Shown here one piece after another: positions 5,675-7,707 of a stretch of 7,707 bases of DNA (positions within the stretch are counted from its first letter, which is position 1; each line of letters starts with the position of its first letter). The position numbers and the translations under genes are program-made. The stretch covers positions 1 to 7,707 of the forward strand of contig JAGRBY010000348.1 in NCBI GenBank assembly GCA_020433835.1, written 5' to 3'. This DNA comes from Anaerolineae bacterium. GTDB lineage: Bacteria > Chloroflexota > Anaerolineae > 4572-78 > J111. The notes below the pieces were generated by a model. It saw nothing but the letters and a program-made list of their open reading frames with translations, searched no databases and had not been told where the DNA came from.

Positions 5675-6694
5675 TTACCAGGTAACGGACATTAACATAC
5701 AATTTAGTCCACTGCCGATGCCCATCATGCAAATATGGTCGCCGGATTTAATTTCACCCTCTTCATTAGCCATGGCCAGGGCTGTCGGCAGGCCAACCGG
5801 GCCGGTATTGCCCAACCACGGAAAGGTGAGCTTAAATTTGGAGCTTGTTGCGCCAATGGCCTTAATAACGGCGATAGTATTGTGGGTGCTCACCTGATGG
5901 GGGGTATACAGATCAATTTGTTCGTCTGTCCAGCGCTCTAAGGTCTTGCTGGCTAAATTCCAGGTTTTAGCGATGAGACCAGCGCCGGCGGTTAAGAGTT
6001 TACTGGGATAAGAGCGCATAATGCTGGGGCTGGCGACACATAACTGGTTATGTTCGGTGGCGGCCATGCTGACGGCCCCGTTAATGCGATGATCGGTTTT
6101 AGCATAATCTTTATGGCTCAAAATCATCGCTACCGCGCCTTCACCAAGCGTTAGTGTGGCAATGTTTTCCATAAAGACCTGTTTGGTAACATCTTCGCCC
6201 TGTAGTTTGGTGATTGTGCTCTCGATGAGGGTGCGTCCGGCCTCACCGGCTACTACCAGGCCATGTTTGATGATGTTGGCTTCGATCATTAAGCCGATGT
6301 TGAAAATACCGTTGACAAAGCCCAAACAGGCGTTGCCGATGTCGTAGTTCATACAACTATCGGGCAATCTAAGGTTACCGTGGATCAAACTGGCAACCGA
6401 GGGTTCAATATAGTCTTTCATCACCGATGTATTGACCATACAGCCGATATCATTGGGATCGATGCCGGCGGTTTCGATAACTTTACGAGCGGCCCGTGTG
6501 GCGATGTCGCTAGGCTGTGTTCCCGGCTCCCAATAACGGCGTTCGTGAATTCCTGATAAATTTTCTAAAATTCCAGGCCGTATTTTTAAACGAGCCAGCG
6601 TGTCGGAGAATTGCTCCTCGAGGTCGGCAGAGGTTACGCGTTCTGGAGCCAATTCATACTCTACAGCCTCAATTCTAACATTCTCAAATAGCAT
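5675..6694 (-). CDS. oleA: OleA-type thiolase (3-oxoacyl-ACP synthase III family)
   Basis: The 339-aa thiolase-fold enzyme resembles OleA, which joins two fatty acyl-CoA by non-decarboxylative Claisen condensation to a long-chain beta-keto acid, the first step of long-chain olefin synthesis. From Met at 6694 the active-site Cys is residue 123 (IGNACLGFVNG), the OleA-specific base Glu is residue 97 (DYIEPS), His is 266 (TPHQVSTHN) and Asn 296 (LGNTGPVG). These match the positions I recall for Xanthomonas OleA (Glu97, Cys123, His265, Asn295 without the tag). The N-terminus MLFENV, NTSVMKDYIEPS, TLGEGAVAM and C-terminus GIGSGLNC also follow OleA rather than FabH. The start is fixed by GGAGG 5 nt upstream. 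ATGs at 6709 and 6706 are in frame but overlap or precede that site. No oleB, oleC or oleD is in the window. FabH-like or beta-lactone-pathway synthases are the alternatives. Confidence 0.85.
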   Translation of the reverse strand: MLFENVRIEAVEYELAPERVTSADLEEQFSDTLARLKIRPGILENLSGIHERRYWEPGTQPSDIATRAARKVIETAGIDPNDIGCMVNTSVMKDYIEPSVASLIHGNLRLPDSCMNYDIGNACLGFVNGIFNIGLMIEANIIKHGLVVAGEAGRTLIESTITKLQGEDVTKQVFMENIATLTLGEGAVAMILSHKDYAKTDHRINGAVSMAATEHNQLCVASPSIMRSYPSKLLTAGAGLIAKTWNLASKTLERWTDEQIDLYTPHQVSTHNTIAVIKAIGATSSKFKLTFPWLGNTGPVGLPTALAMANEEGEIKSGDHICMMGIGSGLNCMLMSVTW

Positions 6695-6699
6695 TTGTT

Positions 6700-6704
6700 C
6701 CTCC
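6700..6704 (-). promoter_or_regulatory. Ribosome-binding site deciding the oleA start
   Basis: The minus strand reads GGAGG followed by AACAA and then ATG (6694-6692), a full Shine-Dalgarno with 5-nt spacing. The two upstream in-frame ATGs (6709 and 6706) have only AT-rich sequence (TTTGAAAT) before them, and the second overlaps this site. The 339-aa product is therefore preferred over the 344-aa one. Confidence 0.8.
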
Positions 6705-6740
6705 ATCATATTTCAAATGCGCGTAGGCAAAAGATTGTGT

Positions 6741-6770
6741 ATTTTACCACAAATCAGTCAACCTACTCAA
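6741..6770 (-). promoter_or_regulatory. Candidate promoter of the oleA-like gene
   Basis: On the minus strand TTGAGT (6770-6765, 4 of 6) is followed after 18 bp by TAAAAT (6746-6741, 5 of 6). Transcription would start near 6734, giving a leader of about 40 nt that contains the GGAGG site. A TTGACT inside the spacer (6761-6756) is not at a usable distance from any -10. Confidence 0.4.
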
Positions 6771-7274
6771 TTAGCAATACCTTCTAACAGCGTATTGTAT
6801 TAGAAAAAAGTGTGAATGAATATTTTTTACTTCGCAGTGTGGGAAATTGTGGCACTACCGATGATAGGTCATTATCCCATATTGACACAACATTGTGAGT
6901 TGTATTCTTTGTGCATAAGTCGTACAAATGGTGTCAAAATCTCGTATGGGCAGATCTCCTGAGGAAGAAAGGTCAATTCATGCTTTATCCGGTAGAGAGT
7001 ATAACATCAATTTTAATTATACATAACTTTAATAGTGGACTACAGAGGATAGCTACGAAAGCGCCTCATGACAGGTCATTTTTGTTTGTGTTTTGATTGA
7101 TTGGCAAAAATTGACAATCATATTGCGTCGAAATCGATAATGATAGCGACGTTGGTCTCGTTAGAAAGGGTTAGAATACCGAATTACTGTATCATCAATT
7201 CGGGTAAATGTCTAGTCCCAAATTTGGCATAAAAGGGTGGTAAGAGAGTACTAGCGGAGTTGCAAGGAGAAATT
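6771..7274. other. AT-rich stretch without a convincing gene
   Basis: No frame here has both a ribosome-binding site and family resemblance, and base composition is visibly more AT-rich than the genes around it. A 61-codon plus-strand frame at 6911-7096 starts at GTG without a Shine-Dalgarno and looks like chance. Possible signals are a consensus TTGACA at 7111-7116 with GATAAT at 7136-7141 (spacer 19 bp, longer than ideal), a TTGACAC (6882-6888) / GTGTCAA (6931-6937) inverted pair, and CACAACATTGTG at 6886-6897. It could be the long upstream region of oleA, a decayed insertion or an RNA gene; nothing decides between these. Confidence 0.5.
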
Positions 7275-7318
7275 GCCGCACAGTTTACGAATTTTGCAAT
7301 TTTCGTAATCTGTGCGGC
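7275..7318. repeat. 44-bp near-perfect palindrome downstream of the band-7-like gene
   Basis: The arms 7275-7296 and 7297-7318 are complementary at 19 of 22 positions. The outer nine pairs GCCGCACAG / CTGTGCGGC are perfect, then TTACGAA / TTCGTAA is perfect over seven. Mismatches are at 7284/7309, 7292/7301 and 7293/7300. It begins 26 nt past the stop of the minus-strand gene at 7344. Read on the minus strand it is followed only by AATTTCTCC, a poor U-run, so it is a weak terminator candidate at best. A protein-binding palindrome or REP-like element is equally possible. Confidence 0.7.
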
Positions 7319-7343
7319 TTGTGAGGCGTGGTAATTGTACGAT

Positions 7344-7707
7344 TTAATGGCTTGCTGCTTCTTCAAACCGTTTCATCGTCAGCCGAGACGGCACCGGCAG
7401 GTATTGATCCCAATGTAAGATCTCATCGAGATGATAAACGCCCCGAACGACCTCGCGTGTGGTAGGATCGATAAGTCGGATGGCACCGTCAAGGGTTTCG
7501 ATGGCTTTAGCTTTGTTTAGGGCTTCGGCAACTTCATTGGGCAGTTCAATCGCTTGTAAATTGATGCCGTTGAGGGCAATGCCCATCGGTTTGAGGCGCT
7601 CGACTAAAGTTTGGCTCAGTTGGCGCTCGAAACGGTCACGAGTGGCCGGATTGAACAGATCGCGCACGGTATGGTTGCCAATGAGCTTGCGCAAGACGAT
7701 ATCGACG
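7344..7707 (-). CDS. SPFH/band-7-like protein, C-terminal part (5' end outside the window)
   Basis: The 120 visible residues are the C-terminus of a longer protein. The frame stays open through 7707 (reading VDIVLRKLIG), so the start is missing. The pattern TVRDLFN, then RDRFERQLSQTLVERLKPMGIALNGINLQAIELP, then EVAEALNKAKAIE resembles the late SPFH (stomatin/prohibitin/flotillin) domain and the start of its following helix. The tail IRLIDPTTREVVRGVYHLDEILHWDQYLPVPSR is not a standard coiled coil and ends at a TAA (7346-7344). SPFH proteins usually form large membrane-bound rings, but the membrane segment would be in the missing part. The family call rests on pattern recognition of one segment and is moderate. 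A TTG at 7694 is only an internal Leu codon. Confidence 0.6.
   Translation of the reverse strand, partial: VDIVLRKLIGNHTVRDLFNPATRDRFERQLSQTLVERLKPMGIALNGINLQAIELPNEVAEALNKAKAIETLDGAIRLIDPTTREVVRGVYHLDEILHWDQYLPVPSRLTMKRFEEAASH

Noticed and set aside
6695..6709. ATG 6709 or 6706 as oleA start
   Set aside because: The GGAGG at 6704-6700 lies within or after these codons and is ideally spaced for ATG 6694, which also matches the family N-terminus.
6911..7096. 61-codon plus-strand frame in the AT-rich block
   Set aside because: GTG start without Shine-Dalgarno, no recognisable motif, and AT-rich composition that favours chance frames.
7275..7318. dif/XerCD recombination site
   Set aside because: The inner arms TTACGAA/TTCGTAA do not match the usual dif half-sites, and the palindrome is much longer than 28 bp.
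7184..7366. 60-codon minus-strand frame across the palindrome
   Set aside because: It overlaps the end of the band-7-like gene in another frame, has no ribosome-binding site and translates the palindrome.

Overview
The window reads as ordinary bacterial chromosome of medium GC. It carries five complete protein genes, one gene cut by the right edge, and two larger gene-poor stretches. No rRNA, tRNA, transposase, phage gene, CRISPR array or defence gene is visible. The gene set (free-standing CinA N-terminal module, bacterial eIF2B-like protein, membrane-anchored TolB-propeller/glycosidase fusion, OleA-type thiolase, band-7-like protein) and a CACAGAG-type hairpin repeat fit a Chloroflexota-like (Anaerolineae-type) organism. 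That placement is inference from gene content, not a phylogenetic result.

Layout, left to right. Positions 1-142 hold at least three copies of a 41-bp tandem repeat. Read on the minus strand, each unit is a hairpin followed by a U-run, so the array looks like serial intrinsic terminators behind the minus-strand gene at 244-1065. That gene encodes a short CinA-type protein (MoCF domain only). It is separated by a 92-bp CACAGAG inverted repeat (1107-1198) from a second minus-strand gene at 1239-2162, an eIF2B-alpha/ribose-1,5-bisphosphate-isomerase-family protein that has Ser where the isomerases have catalytic Cys. The divergent intergenic region 2163-2542 holds two dyads and a good sigma70-type promoter (TTGCGA-17-TATACT). 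The promoter lies so close to the next ATG (2543) that the mRNA should be almost leaderless.

On the plus strand, 2543-4492 encodes a membrane-anchored protein with a TolB-like beta-propeller fused to a clan GH-A glycoside hydrolase domain. It is followed 8 nt later by proB (4501-5598, glutamate 5-kinase with PUA domain), so the two probably share a transcript. A strong bidirectional terminator (5619-5656) separates proB from the convergent minus-strand gene at 5675-6694. That gene is a close match to OleA, the non-decarboxylative thiolase of long-chain olefin synthesis, with all expected catalytic residues but no oleB, oleC or oleD in view. Upstream of it, 6710-7343 is AT-rich and has no convincing gene. 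It ends in a 44-bp near-palindrome (7275-7318), just beyond the stop of a partial minus-strand SPFH/band-7-like gene (7344-7707).

The genes do not form one obvious pathway. The most notable points are the OleA homologue away from its usual partners, the tandem terminator array, the propeller-glycosidase coupled to proB, the Cys-less eIF2B-like enzyme and the structured but gene-free region at the right. No clearly new multi-gene system is supported by the sequence.
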